In this document: in pieces, positions 17,387 to 26,864 of the stretch
Layout: every line of letters starts with the position of its first letter
Position numbering within the stretch: the first letter of the stretch is position 1
Made by a program: the position numbers and the translations under genes
NCBI RefSeq assembly: GCF_900095225.1
Contig: NZ_LT607415.1
Span: 62,001-126,000 of the forward strand
Direction of reading: 5' to 3'
Length of the DNA stretch: 64,000 nt
From: Pseudomonas sp. UMAB-08
GTDB taxonomy: Bacteria > Pseudomonadota > Gammaproteobacteria > Pseudomonadales > Pseudomonadaceae
Notes under the pieces: generated by a model
Seen by the model: the letters and a program-made list of their open reading frames with translations, nothing else
What the model was told of the DNA's origin: nothing
Database searches by the model: none

Positions 17387-18734
17387 CCGAACCAGCTTCG
17401 GCAAGCGTCTGGGTTCCTACGTCGAAGCCATCGAGCTGGCAGGTCAGCCGGTGGTGGAAGGTCGTTTGTTGCGCATGGTCGGTTTGACCCTGGAAGCCGA
17501 AGGCTTGCGGGCTGCGATGGGCAGTCGGTGCCTGGTGATCAACGATGACAGTTATCACCCGATGCAAGTCGAAGCTGAGGTGATGGGTTTTTCCGGGTCC
17601 AAGATATTTCTGATGCCGGTGGGCAGTGTTGCCGGCATCGCACCGGGTGCGCGGGTTGTGCCGCTGGCCGATACCGGTCGTTTGCCGATGGGCATGGGGA
17701 TGCTGGGTCGGGTCCTCGATGGCGCCGGACGTGCGCTCGATGGCAAAGGCGGAATGAAAGCCGAAGACTGGGTGCCTATGGATGGCCCCACCATTAACCC
17801 GCTCAAGCGCAACCCGATCAGCCAGCCCCTGGATGTGGGTATTCGCAGTATCAATGGACTATTGACCGTCGGCCGTGGTCAGCGTCTCGGTCTGTTCGCC
17901 GGTACCGGCGTGGGCAAGAGCGTGCTGCTCGGGATGATGACGCGCTTCACCGAAGCCGACATTATCGTGGTTGGCCTGATCGGCGAGCGGGGGCGTGAGG
18001 TCAAGGAGTTCATCGAGCATATCCTCGGCGAAGAGGGGCTCAAGCGCTCGGTGGTGGTCGCTTCACCCGCCGATGATGCGCCCCTGATGCGGATGCGGGC
18101 TGCCATGTATTGCACACGCATTGCCGAATACTTTCGCGACAAGGGCAAAAATGTTCTGTTGCTCATGGATTCGTTGACTCGATTCGCTCAGGCTCAGCGG
18201 GAAATCGCTTTGGCCATTGGCGAGCCGCCCGCCACCAAAGGTTATCCACCGTCGGTTTTTGCCAAATTGCCCAAACTGGTGGAGCGCGCCGGCAATGCCG
18301 AGGCGGGGGGCGGCTCGATTACTGCGTTCTATACCGTGCTGTCTGAAGGTGACGATCAGCAGGATCCGATTGCCGATGCCGCACGGGGTGTGCTCGACGG
18401 GCACATCGTGTTGTCCCGTCGTCTGGCCGAAGAAGGGCATTACCCGGCGATCGACATCGAGGCGTCCATCAGTCGGGTCATGCCTTCGGTGGTCAGTCCT
18501 GAACACATGGGGCAGGCTCAGCATTTCAAACAATTGTGGTCGCGCTACCAGCAGAGTCGCGACTTGATCAGCGTCGGTGCCTACGTGGCCGGTGGTGATC
18601 GGGAAACCGACATGGCGATTGCCTTGCAGCCAACGTTGGTGCGCTACCTGCGCCAAGGGCTCAATGACAACGAGAGCCTGCAGGAGAGCAAGGCGCGTCT
18701 CGCCGCGGTGTTCAATCCCGCAGCGGGCGGCTGA
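17376..18734 (+). CDS. fliI: Flagellum-specific export ATPase
   Basis: A 452-residue F1-beta-like ATPase that unloads chaperones and feeds substrates to the export gate. Walker A GTGVGKS is at 176-182, Walker B is [10 protein letters not shown], and the conserved GYPPSVF motif and [10 protein letters not shown] follow. The start at 17376 ([12 protein letters not shown]) is chosen because it begins the conserved N-terminus; an in-frame ATG at 17340 would add 12 residues inside the fliH end. Confidence 0.97.
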   Translation: MRLDRTSFGKRLGSYVEAIELAGQPVVEGRLLRMVGLTLEAEGLRAAMGSRCLVINDDSYHPMQVEAEVMGFSGSKIFLMPVGSVAGIAPGARVVPLADTGRLPMGMGMLGRVLDGAGRALDGKGGMKAEDWVPMDGPTINPLKRNPISQPLDVGIRSINGLLTVGRGQRLGLFAGTGVGKSVLLGMMTRFTEADIIVVGLIGERGREVKEFIEHILGEEGLKRSVVVASPADDAPLMRMRAAMYCTRIAEYFRDKGKNVLLLMDSLTRFAQAQREIALAIGEPPATKGYPPSVFAKLPKLVERAGNAEAGGGSITAFYTVLSEGDDQQDPIADAARGVLDGHIVLSRRLAEEGHYPAIDIEASISRVMPSVVSPEHMGQAQHFKQLWSRYQQSRDLISVGAYVAGGDRETDMAIALQPTLVRYLRQGLNDNESLQESKARLAAVFNPAAGG

Positions 18735-18740
18735 TAAGCC

Positions 18741-19190
18741 ATGGCCTCAAGTCGAGCGGTACGCCTGGCGCCGGTGGTGGACATGGCTGAAAAGGCAGAG
18801 CGCGCAGCGGCTCAGCGCCTGGGGCACTTTCAGGGACAGGTCAGGCTGGCTGAGACCAAACTGGCCGAACTCGAACGTTTTCGTCATGAGTATCAGTTGC
18901 AGTGGATCGACAAAGGCGGCAGCGGGGTGTCGGGGCAGTGGCTGATAAACTATCAAAGCTTTCTCAATCAGCTGGAAACCGCTGTGGCTCAGCAACAGAA
19001 GAGCCTTGCCTGGCATCAGGAAAACCTCGGCAAGGCTCGGGGCGCTTGGCAGCAGTGTTATGCGCGGGTCGAGGGTTTGCGCAAGCTGGTTCAGCGCTAC
19101 ATTGATGAAGCGCGGCAGCTTGAAGACAAGCGCGAACAAAAGCTTCTCGACGAACTTTCCCAGCGCTTGCCCCGCCACGATCAATTTTAG
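18741..19190 (+). CDS. fliJ: Flagellar export protein FliJ
   Basis: A 149-residue antiparallel coiled-coil protein, the gamma-like stalk of the FliI ATPase and escort for chaperones. The sequence is a run of long amphipathic helices rich in Glu, Lys, Arg and Gln with almost no Pro, as usual for FliJ. It follows fliI by six bases and is the last gene before the HsbA-HsbR-HptB module. Confidence 0.92.
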   Translation: MASSRAVRLAPVVDMAEKAERAAAQRLGHFQGQVRLAETKLAELERFRHEYQLQWIDKGGSGVSGQWLINYQSFLNQLETAVAQQQKSLAWHQENLGKARGAWQQCYARVEGLRKLVQRYIDEARQLEDKREQKLLDELSQRLPRHDQF

Positions 19191-19281
19191 TGCAGGTAAT
19201 TGAATTCATTAGGGTTGCTGCTAATGCAGCAGAATGCTAAACCTTTCTCACCGTGTCTGTGTTAACCCAAGGAAGCCTCCA

Positions 19282-19587
19282 ATGTCCGTAAACTCCGAGC
19301 TCTCTCACGACGGGCAAGAACTGACCATCTTCATCGAGGGGCGCTTTGATTTCGCCGCACATCAAGATTTTCGTGATGCCTATGAGGGCGCTGCCGGGAC
19401 TCCGCAGCGCATCGTTGTCGATCTAAAGGGCACGAGTTATCTGGACAGTTCCGCGCTGGGCATGCTGTTACTGCTGCGTGACCATGCAGGGGGTGAGCGT
19501 GCGAAAATCCGGCTGATCAACTGCAATGCCGACGTGAACACTATTCTGACCATCTCCAATTTCTCAAAACTGTTTCAGATCGGCTGA
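19282..19587 (+). CDS. hsbA: Anti-sigma factor antagonist, HsbA type (STAS domain)
   Basis: A 101-residue STAS protein. In P. aeruginosa, HsbA is dephosphorylated or phosphorylated by HsbR and then binds FlgM (releasing FliA) or the cyclase HsbD, deciding between swimming and biofilm. The phospho-Ser region TSYLDSSALGM puts Ser56/Ser57 at the expected place. The start at 19282 follows AGGAAG and gives the normal STAS length; an ORF start at 19234 would add an atypical leader. The stop is three bases before hsbR. Confidence 0.88.
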   Translation: MSVNSELSHDGQELTIFIEGRFDFAAHQDFRDAYEGAAGTPQRIVVDLKGTSYLDSSALGMLLLLRDHAGGERAKIRLINCNADVNTILTISNFSKLFQIG

Positions 19588-19590
19588 CTT

Positions 19591-21297
19591 GTGCTAACTC
19601 TGCCCGAAAGCCTGTGCGTGCTGATTGCTGACGACAACGCCAGTGATCGCCTGCTACTCACGACCATCGTCCGTCGCCAGGGCCATACAGTGCTCAGCGC
19701 CAGCAATGGCCTGGAAGCGTTGGCGTTGTTTGAAAAAGAGCGTCCGCAGTTGGTGCTGATGGATGCTTTGATGCCGGTGATGGACGGTTTTGAGGCTGCG
19801 CGCCGAATCAAACAGGTGGCAGGCGAAGCGTTGGTGCCCATCATTTTCCTCACCTCCATGAGCGAAAGCGAGGCGTTGGTTCGATGCCTTGACGCAGGGG
19901 GCGACGACTTTCTCGCCAAGCCCTACAGCGAGGCGATCCTGACCGCGAAGATCAATGCCATGGAGCGCTTGCGGCGATTGCAGGAAACGGTCCTGGAGCA
20001 GCGTGACCAAATCGCCAGGCATCATGGTTATTTGCTTAATGAACAGCGGGTAGCCAAAGCAGTCTTTGATCAGGTAGCGCACTCTGGCTGCCTGAGTGCG
20101 CCGAACATCCGCTACCTGCAATCGCCCTATGCCTTGTTCAATGGCGATCTGTTGTTGGCTGCGTACACGCCTGCCGGCAACATGCACATTTTATTGGGCG
20201 ATTTTACCGGCCATGGTTTGCCCGCGGCGGTAGGGGCGATGCCCTTGGCTGAAGTGTTTTACGGCATGACCGCCAAGGGGTATGGCCTGACCCAAACCTT
20301 GCGGGAAATGAACGCCAAGCTAAAACGCATTTTGCCCGTAGACATGTTTTGCTGCGCGACCCTGCTGTCCGTGAACTTCAATTTGCAGCAAGTGGAAGTG
20401 TGGAACGGTGGTCTGCCTGACGGCTATCTGTATCACGTTGCCAGCGGGGAGCGCACGCCGCTGGTGTCGCGGCATTTGCCATTGGGTGTGCTGGACCCGG
20501 CTCGCTTCGATTACAAGACCGAAGTGCACCCGTTGGCCTTGGGTGACCGGATTTTCCTGTTGTCCGACGGCGTACTCGACACCAGCGACAACGATGATCA
20601 GCTGTTTGGTGTCGAGCGATTGCAGGCGGTGTTCGCCGCCAATCGCCAGCCGGGCGAGCTGATCAATGAAATCCAGCATGCCTTGGACGGCTTCCGTGGG
20701 CAGGCCCGGGATGATGTGAGCATGGTCGAAATCAGCCTAGTCGACCCGGCCCTGCTGGGGCCTCCGACGGTGACGTACTCGGACAGCGGTGAGTCCAGCC
20801 CACTGGATTGGTCGGCGAGCTTCGAGTATCGCGCCACGACGCTCAAACGTTTCAACCCTTTGCCTTACTTGTTGCAGTTGCTGTTGGAGGTCCATGGTCT
20901 GCGCAGTCAGAGCGGGCCGCTGTACAGCGTGCTCGCCGAGTTGTACACCAACGCGCTGGAGCATGGCGTGCTGGGTCTCGACTCGGAGCTAAAGCGCGAT
21001 GCCCTGGGTTTTGCCCGGTACTACCGGGAGCGCAATGAGCGCCTGGCGAGTCTTGAAGACGGTTATGTGCGCCTGCACTTACAGATTGTGCCGCGCGGGC
21101 AGGGCGGTCATTTAACGATCCGAGTTGAAGACAGCGGTGCTGGATTCGACGTCGATCGTGTTTTGGCGCTGTCGGCGCAGACGCATGAGTTATCAGGGCG
21201 AGGCCTCAACCTGGTACGCGAATTGAGTGAGCATTCCCACTGGTCGGAGGACGGACGTACAGCGTGCGTGGAATTTTCCTGGGGGGCTCTGGCATAA
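19591..21297 (+). CDS. hsbR: Response regulator with PP2C phosphatase and kinase domains, HsbR type
   Basis: A 568-residue three-domain switch protein. The receiver domain (1-125) has acidic ADD near 14 and phospho-acceptor Asp58 in LVLMDALMPVMDG, then a coiled coil and a PP2C/SpoIIE-type phosphatase domain (about 175-385, with GDFTGHGLPAAVGA and FLLSDGVLD). A C-terminal HATPase/anti-sigma kinase-like domain (about 435-568) contains ELYTNALEHGVLG and VEDSGAGF. The start is GTG. The domain set matches HsbR (PA3346), which receives phosphate from HptB and acts on HsbA. Its neighbours are exactly those two partners. Confidence 0.9.
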   Translation: MLTLPESLCVLIADDNASDRLLLTTIVRRQGHTVLSASNGLEALALFEKERPQLVLMDALMPVMDGFEAARRIKQVAGEALVPIIFLTSMSESEALVRCLDAGGDDFLAKPYSEAILTAKINAMERLRRLQETVLEQRDQIARHHGYLLNEQRVAKAVFDQVAHSGCLSAPNIRYLQSPYALFNGDLLLAAYTPAGNMHILLGDFTGHGLPAAVGAMPLAEVFYGMTAKGYGLTQTLREMNAKLKRILPVDMFCCATLLSVNFNLQQVEVWNGGLPDGYLYHVASGERTPLVSRHLPLGVLDPARFDYKTEVHPLALGDRIFLLSDGVLDTSDNDDQLFGVERLQAVFAANRQPGELINEIQHALDGFRGQARDDVSMVEISLVDPALLGPPTVTYSDSGESSPLDWSASFEYRATTLKRFNPLPYLLQLLLEVHGLRSQSGPLYSVLAELYTNALEHGVLGLDSELKRDALGFARYYRERNERLASLEDGYVRLHLQIVPRGQGGHLTIRVEDSGAGFDVDRVLALSAQTHELSGRGLNLVRELSEHSHWSEDGRTACVEFSWGALA

Positions 21298-21327
21298 TCA
21301 AATGATTCTTGATCAAGGAGCGAACAA

Positions 21328-21693
21328 GTGTCAGTGACTCATCTGGACTACCGTGTATTGAACGGCTTGCAAGAAGTGATGGAGGCCGAATACCCGATCT
21401 TGCTTGATACGTTTCTTAAGGACTCCGAACAGCGTCTGGTGCAACTGCACCATGCACTTGCTGCGCAGGCGCCTGGTTTGCCAGCGCTGGGCATGGCTGC
21501 CCACAGCCTCAAGGGCAGCAGCGGCAACATGGGGGCGACACGGTTGGCTGAGCTGTGCCAGCAGCTCGAAGAGCGTGCTCAGTGCAATGAGCTGGCCGGA
21601 GTCGATGAGCTGCTCAGGAAAGTCGACGTTGAATTCATCACGGTCCGGCGTTTGTTCAACGTTGAGCGCCAGCGTTTCATCGGTCAGGGCTGA
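21328..21693 (+). CDS. hptB: Histidine phosphotransfer protein HptB
   Basis: A 121-residue Hpt domain protein with the phospho-His at residue 59 in AAHSLKGSSGNMGA. HptB relays phosphate from hybrid kinases of the Gac/RetS network to HsbR in P. aeruginosa. The start codon is GTG after AAGGAG. It completes the hsbA-hsbR-hptB set placed between fliJ and fliK. Confidence 0.9.
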   Translation: MSVTHLDYRVLNGLQEVMEAEYPILLDTFLKDSEQRLVQLHHALAAQAPGLPALGMAAHSLKGSSGNMGATRLAELCQQLEERAQCNELAGVDELLRKVDVEFITVRRLFNVERQRFIGQG

Positions 21694-21705
21694 GATAAGC
21701 TGAAG

Positions 21706-21722
21706 CTGGCCCGCCCCTTGCT
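21706..21722 (+). promoter_or_regulatory. Sigma-54 promoter of fliK
   Basis: CTGGCCCG-CCCC-TTGCT with -24 GG at 21708-21709 and -12 GC at 21720-21721. Two bases differ from the consensus but spacing and the essential GG/GC are correct. It lies 37 bases before fliK. Confidence 0.75.
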
Positions 21723-21758
21723 TGGTGACTTGGTAATTGTGCCCGTACGGAGACTGAC

Positions 21759-23153
21759 ATGCCCCTTGCCACTCACCCGCTTCTCCAGGCTACTGCCGTA
21801 GCCAAATCCCAGTCGGCTGTCGCCAGCAGTGCGGTAAAACCTGCTGAGACCGGCAAGGAAGACACTCCCAGCTTTGCTCGAGTGTTTGCCAGGCATGCGC
21901 AGCCCAAGCCTGTGGTGAGCAATGACACCCGCACAAAAGCTGTCCACGACAAGCCCGATGCAGGTAACAGCAAGCAAGCGATGAACGATAAACCTGCCGC
22001 TTCCACCTCGACGGTTGCCGATAGCGGCAAATCTTTGCCTGCCGATAACGTCAGCGAAAAGGCGGATGATGCGAGTAAGGACGCGTCGGGCGACAAGACG
22101 ACCGACCCGGCGCTGAGCGATGTTGCGCCCGTTGATCCGACCCTTGATCCAGCTGCCTTGCAGGCGCTGGTCGTCCAGCCGGCTGCCGAGCCTGTTGTGC
22201 CGGTCGCTACCGCTGTTGAGCCTCCGGTCGAAGTGCCGGTAGCCGTGACTGCTGCGGTAGCCACGCTACCGTCCGCTGTCCCGGTTGCGGACACGGGTTT
22301 CGACCCCGCGACTGATCCTCTGGCAGGGTTGCCTGCCGTGCAAATGGCCCTGGAGCAAAGTGCCAGAGCCTCGGGGTCGGCGCCCGTGCCTGCGACATCT
22401 ACCTCCGCGCAGGCTGCCGCGAAAACATCTCCCGCTCAAGCCGATGCGGATCCCTTCCAGGTCATCGCCAATAACCTGACAGTCCTCGCGGATCAGCCGT
22501 CCACTGATGGCGCAGGTACTGAGGGTGGCGATAAGGCCTTTAAAGGTCTTATTGAAGACGGTTTGAGCGACGTCAAAGCGTCGGCCAGTGACACTCGGAT
22601 CGATGATTTTGCCAATCGCCTTGCCGCCCTGAGTCAGGCAGTGCAACCCAGGGCGGCGGCAGCTTCGCCTTTGCCGTTGGCCCAGCCATTGGCCATGCAT
22701 CAGAGCGGTTGGAGTGAGGGGATCGTGGATCGGGTCATGTACTTGTCCAGTCAGAACCTGAAGTCAGCAGACATCCAGCTCGAGCCTGCCGAGCTGGGTC
22801 GTCTGAATATTCGCGTTAATATGGCGGCTGACCAGCAGACCCAAGTCACGTTCATGAGTGCCCATGTCGGTGTGCGTGAAGCGCTGGAAGCGCAGATGCC
22901 CAAGCTGCGTGATTCGTTTACTCAGCAGGGGCTGGGCCAGGTTGAGGTCAATGTGTCTGACCAGTCCCGTGGCTGGAATGGGCAAGGGCAGGACCAGCAG
23001 CAGGCTAGCCAGGGGCAGCGAAGTAGCGGCGTGAGGAATGGTGGCTCTGATCCAGTCAACGGCCTCGATGACGGATCCATTCATGATGTGGCGCAGGCTG
23101 TCAGTCAGCCAATGCAAGTCATCGGCTCCAGCGAAGTGGATTACTACGCTTGA
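21759..23153 (+). CDS. fliK: Flagellar hook-length control protein (main FliK)
   Basis: A 464-residue molecular ruler that is exported during hook growth and then makes FlhB switch to filament substrates. The N-terminal two thirds are low-complexity, rich in Ala, Pro, Val and Ser, as in FliK rulers. The C-terminal switch domain (about 330-430) carries QLEPAELGRLNIRVNM and TFMSAHVGVREALEAQMP, followed by a Gln/Gly-rich tail. A second FliK-like gene is at 43662-45239 on the other strand. Confidence 0.93.
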   Translation: MPLATHPLLQATAVAKSQSAVASSAVKPAETGKEDTPSFARVFARHAQPKPVVSNDTRTKAVHDKPDAGNSKQAMNDKPAASTSTVADSGKSLPADNVSEKADDASKDASGDKTTDPALSDVAPVDPTLDPAALQALVVQPAAEPVVPVATAVEPPVEVPVAVTAAVATLPSAVPVADTGFDPATDPLAGLPAVQMALEQSARASGSAPVPATSTSAQAAAKTSPAQADADPFQVIANNLTVLADQPSTDGAGTEGGDKAFKGLIEDGLSDVKASASDTRIDDFANRLAALSQAVQPRAAAASPLPLAQPLAMHQSGWSEGIVDRVMYLSSQNLKSADIQLEPAELGRLNIRVNMAADQQTQVTFMSAHVGVREALEAQMPKLRDSFTQQGLGQVEVNVSDQSRGWNGQGQDQQQASQGQRSSGVRNGGSDPVNGLDDGSIHDVAQAVSQPMQVIGSSEVDYYA

Positions 23154-23181
23154 TGCTGTAACGCGCTATGTGAAAGTGTGT

Positions 23182-23280
23182 TGTAGGCGCGTGCTTGTGG
23201 CTGCGCGCGCCGCGACTGCGGTGTGTCGGCACGCCGCATCAAGCCCTTCGTGGATGAGTTTGCGCCTACAGAATGAAACC
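23182..23280. repeat. REP-like imperfect inverted repeat between fliK and fliL
   Basis: TGTAGGCGC at 23182-23190 is the exact inverse of GCGCCTACA at 23272-23280. The inside is GC-rich (CG/GC alternation near 23206-23218) with several short palindromes. This resembles a decayed Pseudomonas REP/BIME element. It lies just before the fliL promoter. Confidence 0.45.
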
Positions 23281-23302
23281 CTCTGTCGATCCTGTCACGC
23301 AT

Positions 23303-23319
23303 CTGGCATAACACTTGCT
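23303..23319 (+). promoter_or_regulatory. Sigma-54 promoter of the fliL operon
   Basis: CTGGCAT-AACAC-TTGCT with -24 GG at 23305-23306 and -12 GC at 23317-23318, close to consensus, 51 bases before fliL. It should drive fliLMNOPQR-flhB. Confidence 0.82.
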
Positions 23320-23369
23320 CTGCCTCTGTCACGCATTGGTGAACCCCCGAATAGTGACGGATTATTGGC

Positions 23370-23864
23370 ATGGCGAAGACCGAAGCAGTGAAAGACCCCG
23401 CAGCGAAAGGCAAACTCAAGCTCATTATTATTATTGTTGTGGCATTGTTGCTTGCGATCGGCTTGTCGGTCGGCGCCACATGGTTCTTTTTGCACTCGTC
23501 CCAAAGTAAGCCCGAGCCAGCCGTAGCGGCCAGCAACGTCAAGGCGCCTGCGATTTTCGAGCCTATGACGCCAGCCTTTGTGGTCAATTTCAACCAGAAC
23601 GGTCGTCAGCGTTATATGCAGGTCAGTATCACGCTGCTGGCACGTAACCAGGGTGACCTGGATGCGCTGAAAGTCCATATGCCGGTTATCCGCAACAACC
23701 TGGTCATGCTCTTCTCCGGGCAGACTTTCGACTCTTTGGCGACGCCAATCGGTCAGGAAATGCTCCGTCAGAAGGCCACCGCCAGCGTCCAGGAAGTGGC
23801 GCAGAAAGAGGTTGGCAAGGTGGTGGTTGAACAATTGCTTTTTACTAACTTCGTACTGCAGTAG
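23370..23864 (+). CDS. fliL: Flagellar basal body-associated protein FliL
   Basis: A 164-residue single-pass inner membrane protein that surrounds and stabilises the stator. A charged N-terminus is followed by one membrane helix at about residues 16-38 (LIIIIVVALLLAIGLSVGAT), then a periplasmic domain with PAFVVNFNQNGRQRYMQVSI. Length typical. First gene of its operon, nine bases before fliM. Confidence 0.95.
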   Translation: MAKTEAVKDPAAKGKLKLIIIIVVALLLAIGLSVGATWFFLHSSQSKPEPAVAASNVKAPAIFEPMTPAFVVNFNQNGRQRYMQVSITLLARNQGDLDALKVHMPVIRNNLVMLFSGQTFDSLATPIGQEMLRQKATASVQEVAQKEVGKVVVEQLLFTNFVLQ

Positions 23865-23873
23865 GACCACGAC

Positions 23874-24842
23874 ATGGCCGTGCAAGACCTGCTGTCACAG
23901 GATGAGATCGATGCGCTGCTGCACGGTGTCGACGACGGTCTGGTCCAGACCGAAAGCGTCGCCGAACCCGGCAGCGTCAAAAGTTATGACCTGACCAGTC
24001 AGGATCGTATCGTCCGGGGGCGGATGCCGACCCTGGAGATGATCAACGAGCGTTTCGCCCGGTATACCCGTATCAGCATGTTCAACATGCTGCGCCGCTC
24101 CGCGGATGTGGCGGTGGGCGGTGTGCAGGTCATGAAATTTGGTGAGTACGTGCACTCGTTGTACGTACCGACCAGTCTCAATCTGGTCAAGATGAAGCCG
24201 TTGCGCGGCACTGCGTTGTTCATTCTGGACGCCAAGCTGGTGTTCAAGCTGGTGGACAACTTTTTCGGTGGTGACGGGCGGCATGCAAAGATCGAGGGTC
24301 GTGAGTTTACGCCGACCGAATTGCGCGTCGTGCGCATGGTGCTCGAGCAAGCATTCATCGATTTGAAAGAAGCCTGGCAGGCGATCATGGAAGTGAGCTT
24401 CGAGTACATCAACTCCGAAGTAAACCCGGCCATGGCCAACATCGTCGGCCCTAGCGAAGCGGTTGTAGTCTCGACGTTCCATATCGAACTCGATGGCGGT
24501 GGCGGCGACCTGCACGTGACCATGCCTTACTCGATGATCGAGCCTGTGCGCGAAATGCTCGATGCCGGTTTCCAGTCGGACCTTGATGATCAGGATGAAC
24601 GCTGGAGCAAAGCCTTGCGTGAGGACCTGCTGGATGTCGCTGTGCCACTGAGTGCCGTCGTCGCTCGTCGCCAATTGCGCCTGCGCGACATTCTGCACAT
24701 GCAGCCGGGTGACGTGATTCCCGTTGACTTGCCTGAAGAACTGATCATGCGTGCCAATGGCGTGCCGTCGTTCAAGGTCAAGCTGGGTTCGCACAAGGGG
24801 CATCTGGCGCTGCAAGTTATTGAACCAATTGAACGCCGCTGA
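23874..24842 (+). CDS. fliM: Flagellar motor switch protein FliM
   Basis: A 322-residue C-ring protein that receives CheY-P. The N-terminal CheY-binding peptide is plain: LLSQDEIDALLHGVDDG at residues 6-22. The CheC-like middle domain (about 45-230) binds FliG (conserved GG signature region), and the C-terminal SpoA domain (about 245-320) pairs with FliN. All parts are intact. Confidence 0.98.
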   Translation: MAVQDLLSQDEIDALLHGVDDGLVQTESVAEPGSVKSYDLTSQDRIVRGRMPTLEMINERFARYTRISMFNMLRRSADVAVGGVQVMKFGEYVHSLYVPTSLNLVKMKPLRGTALFILDAKLVFKLVDNFFGGDGRHAKIEGREFTPTELRVVRMVLEQAFIDLKEAWQAIMEVSFEYINSEVNPAMANIVGPSEAVVVSTFHIELDGGGGDLHVTMPYSMIEPVREMLDAGFQSDLDDQDERWSKALREDLLDVAVPLSAVVARRQLRLRDILHMQPGDVIPVDLPEELIMRANGVPSFKVKLGSHKGHLALQVIEPIERR

Positions 24843-24904
24843 CCTTTACCGTCAGCGTGAATAATGTGATGTGTTAACGAATCAATGCCCGCCGAGGACA
24901 ACTG

Positions 24905-25369
24905 ATGGCTGATGAAAACGAAATAACGTCTGCTGAAGATCAGGCATTGGCCGATGAATGGGCAGCTGCGCTGGGTGAATCCGGCGATGCCAGCCAGGAT
25001 GACATCGACGCGTTGCTTGCAGCCGATACTGGTCGTTCCTCTGCCAGTCGCTTGCAAATGGAAGAGTTTGGCAGCGTGCCAAAGAACAACGCGCCCGTAA
25101 CGCTGGAGGGTCCAAACCTGGATGTGATTCTGGATATCCCGGTATCGATTTCCATGGAAGTGGGCAGTACCGACATCAATATTCGCAACCTGCTGCAGCT
25201 TAATCAGGGTTCGGTGATCGAACTCGACCGGTTGGCCGGTGAGCCGCTGGACGTGCTGGTCAACGGCACGCTGATTGCTCACGGTGAAGTGGTTGTGGTC
25301 AACGAAAAGTTCGGCATCCGCCTGACTGACGTGATCAGCCCAAGTGAACGCATCAAGAAGTTGCGTTAA
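24905..25369 (+). CDS. fliN: Flagellar motor switch protein FliN
   Basis: A 154-residue C-ring protein. The SpoA domain is at about residues 75-150 (LDVILDIPVSISMEVGST, then IRNLLQLNQGSVIELDRLAG). The acidic N-terminal extension carries SQDDIDALLAAD (30-41), nearly the same as the CheY-binding peptide of FliM. ATG at 24905 follows GAGGAC. fliO begins directly after the stop codon. Confidence 0.97.
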   Translation: MADENEITSAEDQALADEWAAALGESGDASQDDIDALLAADTGRSSASRLQMEEFGSVPKNNAPVTLEGPNLDVILDIPVSISMEVGSTDINIRNLLQLNQGSVIELDRLAGEPLDVLVNGTLIAHGEVVVVNEKFGIRLTDVISPSERIKKLR

Positions 25370-25813
25370 ATGAATAGGCTCCTCGGTGTGATGCTCGCCT
25401 TGCCGTTAAGCGCGATGGCTGCGGAGCCGGCAGTTCAGGCTGCTGCGCCGCAAGTCAGCAGTGCATTGGGCAGTGGGGTGGGCGGTCAATTGACGCAATT
25501 GGTATTGGGCCTGTTGCTGGTGATTGGCCTGATCTTCGGGTTGGCCTGGTTGCTGCGTCGCGCCCAGAGTGCCGGCCCGCGCAACGGTCAACTCATCGAG
25601 TTGCTGGGCTCGCGCGCACTGGGTCCGCGTGACCGGCTGGTGCTGGTGCAAGTGGGCAGCGAGCAGATTTTGCTCGGGATTACGCCCGGACGCATCACGC
25701 CCTTGCATGTGCTCAAAGAGCCGCTGCAAGTGCCCGATACCTCGCAGGCCACACCGGAGTTTGCCCAGCGTCTGATGGAGCTGCTGGGCAAGGATCATAA
25801 GGATAAGAAGTAA
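25370..25813 (+). CDS. fliO: Flagellar biosynthesis protein FliO
   Basis: A 147-residue inner membrane protein that helps assemble the FliP ring. A cleavable-looking signal (residues 1-18, ending AMAAE) precedes a Ala/Gly stretch, one membrane helix at about 44-62 ([19 protein letters not shown]) and a small cytosolic domain with [20 protein letters not shown]. Its stop overlaps the fliP start by one base. Confidence 0.92.
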   Translation: MNRLLGVMLALPLSAMAAEPAVQAAAPQVSSALGSGVGGQLTQLVLGLLLVIGLIFGLAWLLRRAQSAGPRNGQLIELLGSRALGPRDRLVLVQVGSEQILLGITPGRITPLHVLKEPLQVPDTSQATPEFAQRLMELLGKDHKDKK

Positions 25814-26571
25814 TGGGCGCGTTGCGCATAGTCTTGACGTTGCTGCTGGTGCTGGCAGCGCCCTTGGTGTTCGCGGCTGATCCACTGTCGATACCTGCGA
25901 TTACTTTGTCCAGCGGTGCCAACGGTCAGCAGGAATATTCGGTCAGCCTGCAGATCCTGTTGATCATGACGGCGCTGAGCTTCATTCCTGCATTCGTCAT
26001 GCTGATGACCAGCTTTACCCGGATCATCATCGTTTTTTCGATTTTGCGTCAGGCCCTGGGTTTGCAGCAGACACCGTCGAACCAGATACTCACCGGCATG
26101 GCGCTGTTTCTGACCATGTTCATTATGGCGCCAGTGTTTGATCGGGTGAACCAGGATGCATTGCAGCCCTATCTGAGTGAAAAACTTACCGCGCAGGACG
26201 CAGTGCTCAAGGCTGAGGTGCCGATCAAGGACTTCATGCTGGCGCAGACTCGACAGAGCGATCTGGATTTGTTCATGCGACTTTCCAAACGCACCGATAT
26301 TTCTAGTCCTGATCAGGCGCCGCTGACCATCCTGGTCCCGGCGTTCGTGACCTCGGAACTTAAAACCGCGTTCCAGATCGGGTTCATGATCTTCATCCCG
26401 TTCCTGATTATCGACCTGGTGGTTGCCAGCGTATTGATGGCGATGGGCATGATGATGCTGTCGCCGCTGATTATCTCTCTGCCCTTCAAGATCATGCTGT
26501 TTGTACTGGTGGACGGATGGGCCTTGATCATCGGCACGCTGGCGAGCAGCTTTGGCGGGATCTCGCCATGA
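25813..26571 (+). CDS. fliP: Flagellar export gate protein FliP
   Basis: A 252-residue core subunit of the export gate. A cleaved signal peptide covers residues 1-21 (ending LVFAAD), and membrane helices follow near 45-65, 88-105, 185-210 and 215-235. The family signature [16 protein letters not shown] and the [20 protein letters not shown] block are present. It overlaps fliO by one base and lies upstream of fliQ. Confidence 0.97.
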   Translation: MGALRIVLTLLLVLAAPLVFAADPLSIPAITLSSGANGQQEYSVSLQILLIMTALSFIPAFVMLMTSFTRIIIVFSILRQALGLQQTPSNQILTGMALFLTMFIMAPVFDRVNQDALQPYLSEKLTAQDAVLKAEVPIKDFMLAQTRQSDLDLFMRLSKRTDISSPDQAPLTILVPAFVTSELKTAFQIGFMIFIPFLIIDLVVASVLMAMGMMMLSPLIISLPFKIMLFVLVDGWALIIGTLASSFGGISP

Positions 26572-26590
26572 CTGACGGGGAGCGTGCGCA

Positions 26591-26860
26591 ATGACGCCTG
26601 AAGTCGCTGTCGACCTGTTTCGCGAAGCGTTATGGTTGACCACGATGATGGTCGCCATACTGGTGGTGCCCAGTCTGATCGTGGGGTTGTTGGTCGCCAT
26701 GTTTCAGGCCGCAACGCAGATTAACGAGCAGACGTTGAGCTTTCTGCCTCGTCTGTTGGTGATGCTGATCACCCTGATCGTCGTGGGACCTTGGCTGGTT
26801 CGGGTGTTCATGGAGTACATCCTGTCGCTGTACGGCAGTATTCCGCAGTTGATCGGTTAG
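26591..26860 (+). CDS. fliQ: Flagellar export gate protein FliQ
   Basis: An 89-residue two-helix gate subunit, MTPEVAVDLFREALW at the start, with membrane helices about 15-38 and 52-75 joined by the conserved FQAATQINEQTLSFLP loop. Length typical. Four bases before fliR. Confidence 0.96.
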   Translation: MTPEVAVDLFREALWLTTMMVAILVVPSLIVGLLVAMFQAATQINEQTLSFLPRLLVMLITLIVVGPWLVRVFMEYILSLYGSIPQLIG

Positions 26861-26864
26861 CAAC

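Noticed and set aside
19216..19231. TGCTGC-TAAT-GCAGCA hairpin between fliJ and hsbA as a terminator
   Set aside because: No T run follows and the stem is only six pairs; too weak to call a terminator.
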